Assembly: GCA_013398055.1 (NCBI GenBank)
Contig: VZRS01005497.1
Coordinates: 186,001-250,000 of the forward strand
From: Ifrita kowaldi
Taxonomy: Eukaryota > Chordata > Aves > Passeriformes > Cinclosomatidae
Length of the DNA: 64,000 nucleotides
Reading direction: 5' to 3'
The notes below the pieces were generated by a model that saw nothing but the letters and a program-made list of their open reading frames with translations, searched no databases and was not told the origin of the DNA. The translations under genes and the position numbers were made by a program. Positions 62,201 to 64,000 of the stretch are shown here, in pieces. Numbering within the stretch: position 1 is the stretch's first letter; each line of letters opens with the position of its first letter.

Positions 62201-63668
62201 CCTCCCTCTCCCTGCAGGTTGAAAATGCAAGCTCACGCTGACTGAAGGTCCTTGGGAGCCCTGTGCTCCGTCACACAGGTGAGAGGTGCCGAGCAGAGGG
62301 CTCCAGCAGAGCCGCGTTTCATGTCAAGCTCCATCCAGCACGGACAGACTCTGATCCCACCTCTCTATAATTAACACTTAGAGGCAAGTACACACCCCAC
62401 CAACTACACAACTGCATCCAGTGAACTACAAAAGCATTCACTCGACTATAAAATCATTTATGCTTGCAATTTTATTATCAGAAACAGACTGAGCAATAAA
62501 CATTAAGCGGCTTTCCAATTAGTTTCCACAGTTAAAAGAGTTCAAAGCCTGCAAGTTCAATTTATAACAAGATCACTCTAAATTGTTGAGTACTGCATTC
62601 TTGGGAAGTAATGTTTCTTACTCCTTTGCTATGCACCCTCAGGAAGCTTACACTACAAACAACAATGACACAAAAAACCCTTTCAGAGGTGGCATGTACA
62701 AGGAAGAGGTAATCATTACAGACTGTATAAAAATAACAAGTTTACTCTTCTATGTGGATTGTTCCAATAGTTCCAATGTATGGAGGAAACAGGACTTCTC
62801 CATTTCTCTGAAGTGATTCCAATGCATTCTCATCACATGAAAACACCTAGAAACTACAGGCAAGTAGGTGTTCAGTTCTTTTGGCAACTTTCTATACATT
62901 TGCTTTTCAACATATTAAAGGTTTCTTCATGTGGCTGAAGCTGTCCATTTTCTTCTTTATCATTTAATAGGTTTAGGAATAAGTTACTTAGTATTTCCAG
63001 CACTGGAAGGCAGTGATCAACACTGATCTAGTACTCACCTATCTGCCATTCATTCCTTTTCTATCTCCAGAAGAAACCACTGACAGCACCTCACAAACAA
63101 CACTGACACAAAACATCAGGGTAACATCACCAAATCCACCACAGCATTATTAACATTCCTGAAAACAGGAGTTGCTGCACTCTCAGACTTCTCATATTAC
63201 ATCTCTCCTAGCACAATTGTAGGTTCCTGCTTCTTTTTCACTATCACATGTTCCTACTCTTACTTCAGTGTGTAATCTGATGATCAGGCAGTCATGAGAC
63301 ATCCTAAGCTAGCCATTAGAATTGCAGTCCGGAACTACAAGCACTTCCCCTGAACTCAGCCTTTTCTTCCACCTGTCCAAAGTTTCCCAGATTTGACCAT
63401 TTCCTAATATTAATATTAACTTTGTACCAACATTTTTATCTTCAAGATTTGGGAAAAAAAACCACCGACTCACTCATGTAACGGAAGGACTCCTCCTCAC
63501 GAGCTGGAGAAGCCATCTCCGGCAGGCGGCCATGGCAAGCCGGGGGCTGAATCCAGCCTGGATTTTCATACAGGTACAGAGAGTCTGCTCGTAACTTGTA
63601 ATCTGGCAACTGTCCTTCCAGCATGCTCACCAACTCCACCTCAGGAAGGTCCTCACTGGAGCAGCCAT
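47223..63668 (-). CDS. TRAK2: TRAK2 (Milton-family motor adaptor), 14 coding exons
   Basis: Adaptor that links Miro on mitochondria to kinesin-1 and dynein. Exons in transcript order: 63474-63668, 58955-59025, 58181-58297, 56821-57030, 54353-54431, 52554-52684, 52320-52394, 51567-51704, 50733-50812, 49826-50029, 49391-49689, 48782-49060, 48457-48556, 47223-47901 (stop 47223-47225). They give about 884 residues; the first coding exon is beyond the right edge. Exons 2-8 form the HAP1_N-type coiled coil, with an AAxxG CC1 box (AARIG) and, at 50733-50812, a Spindly-type motif in SLAAEIEG. Conserved Milton/TRAK stretches follow (SLRRQNYLSEKQF, HWQQLARPNLG, TCRILHPSD). The C-terminus (RRNQSLP, ILKED) fits TRAK2 rather than TRAK1. 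The donor of 49826-50029 (GAA|GTAGGA) is weak but is the only one that keeps phase. Confidence 0.95.
48083..48131. repeat. 49-bp near-perfect palindrome in a TRAK2 intron
   Basis: Arms 48083-48105 and 48109-48131 are exact reverse complements (23 bp each) around a TAG spacer. It lies in the last TRAK2 intron. It can form a long hairpin in DNA or in pre-mRNA. I recognise no transposon family. Confidence 0.97.
56096..56660 (-). mobile_element. Possible solo LTR or other interspersed repeat
   Basis: Block in a TRAK2 intron with LTR-like features when read on the minus strand: a U3-like stretch with TTTAAAAG, then AATAAAAC (plus 56171-56178) near the 3' side, and an end in ...CCCCCATCA next to a C-rich hairpin at 56088-56106. 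No target duplication or protein could be assigned and the right boundary is a guess. Confidence 0.3.
59026..63473 (-). other. TRAK2: Large TRAK2 intron
   Basis: 4.4-kb AT-rich intron between the first visible TRAK2 exon and the coiled-coil exons. Apart from the 54-nt candidate exon near its 3' end I see nothing that can be named; open frames such as 61376-61669 plus are unsupported. Confidence 0.6.
59804..59857 (-). CDS. TRAK2: Candidate 54-nt TRAK2 cassette exon
   Basis: On the minus strand a TCACTCTAG acceptor and a CAAG|GTAATT donor bound 54 nt with no stop in the frame set by the neighbouring exons (63474-63668 ends in phase 1, 58955-59025 begins accordingly). Inclusion would insert 18 residues (about LIELPSSSLDGSHKLAQ) after the conserved FRYM. 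Canonical TRAK2 joins FRYM directly to ILGTD, which the flanking exons give without it. It may be a real alternative exon or a chance pair of splice sites. Confidence 0.3.
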
Positions 63669-64000
63669 CTGAAAGAGAGTAAATGCCAGTAATAGTACGT
63701 TATTAAATATATGTAAAATTTGATAGTGTTGCTACAGTACCGTACATTTTATGCACCATAAAATACTTAATAAATCTTTGGCAGATTTGAAAATAATTAT
63801 TTTGTACCAGACAAAATACCAGAATACTTACTGAATCAATACTTGATTTACACTGCAATACTTGTAAGTTCCTCATCCCCAGCTGACCCCACAACTTCCT
63901 GAAAAGCTTACTCTGTGTATACTCTGTGTCCCTCCAACTTCCTGAATATTATGTAAGTAATGAGTTTCAATTTCCATCTTTTCCTCTTCATTGAGCTAAA
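63669..64000 (-). other. TRAK2: TRAK2 intron at right window edge
   Basis: Intronic AT-rich sequence upstream of the acceptor at 63669-63670. The TRAK2 start codon, about 30 residues further upstream in the human protein, is not in the window. Confidence 0.6.

Overview
The window is vertebrate nuclear DNA, most likely from a bird. Genes have short exons and long AT-rich introns with GT-AG splice sites. The interspersed repeats I recognise are CR1-type LINE fragments, and the gene order is that of the DED-caspase (death-effector-domain caspase) locus in birds. Five protein-coding genes account for nearly all conserved sequence. I assembled their exons by hand from splice sites and reading phase, and all junction phases are consistent.

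Layout, left to right. (1) 862-8651, + strand: the 3' part of CFLAR (c-FLIP), from the second half of DED2 through the inactive caspase-like domain; its 5' exons lie left of the window. (2) 12.96-21.1 kb, +: CASP10 with a CpG-island promoter and seven coding exons (473 aa). (3) 24.9-33.8 kb, +: CASP18, the DED caspase found in birds and some mammals but not humans; seven coding exons (459 aa), catalytic residues intact. (4) 37.8-42.7 kb, +: CASP8, starting inside a CpG island, seven coding exons (478 aa). (5) 63.7-43.7 kb, - strand: TRAK2, convergent with CASP8; 14 coding exons plus one possible cassette exon, about 884 aa in the window, with the start codon beyond the right edge.

The first four genes form a tandem family of death-receptor signalling proteins. 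The three caspases share an identical series of intron phases (2,0,1,0,1,2). CFLAR has lost the catalytic His and Cys and regulates the others; CASP8, CASP10 and CASP18 keep His, Cys and the S1-pocket arginines. TRAK2 is an unrelated mitochondrial motor adaptor that simply adjoins the cluster.

The strongest unexplained signals are these. A perfect 33-bp inverted repeat (27221-27253 / 28166-28198) encloses the first two coding exons of CASP18. The CASP18 DED1 exon resembles the CASP8 DED1 exon at synonymous sites far more than the catalytic exons do, which suggests exon-limited gene conversion. A 49-bp near-perfect palindrome lies in a TRAK2 intron. Interferon-type motifs cluster upstream of a TATA-box promoter candidate for CASP18, whereas CASP10 and CASP8 use CpG islands. 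A frame-neutral 54-nt candidate exon lies in TRAK2. I saw no prokaryotic-type system, CRISPR array, tRNA or rRNA.
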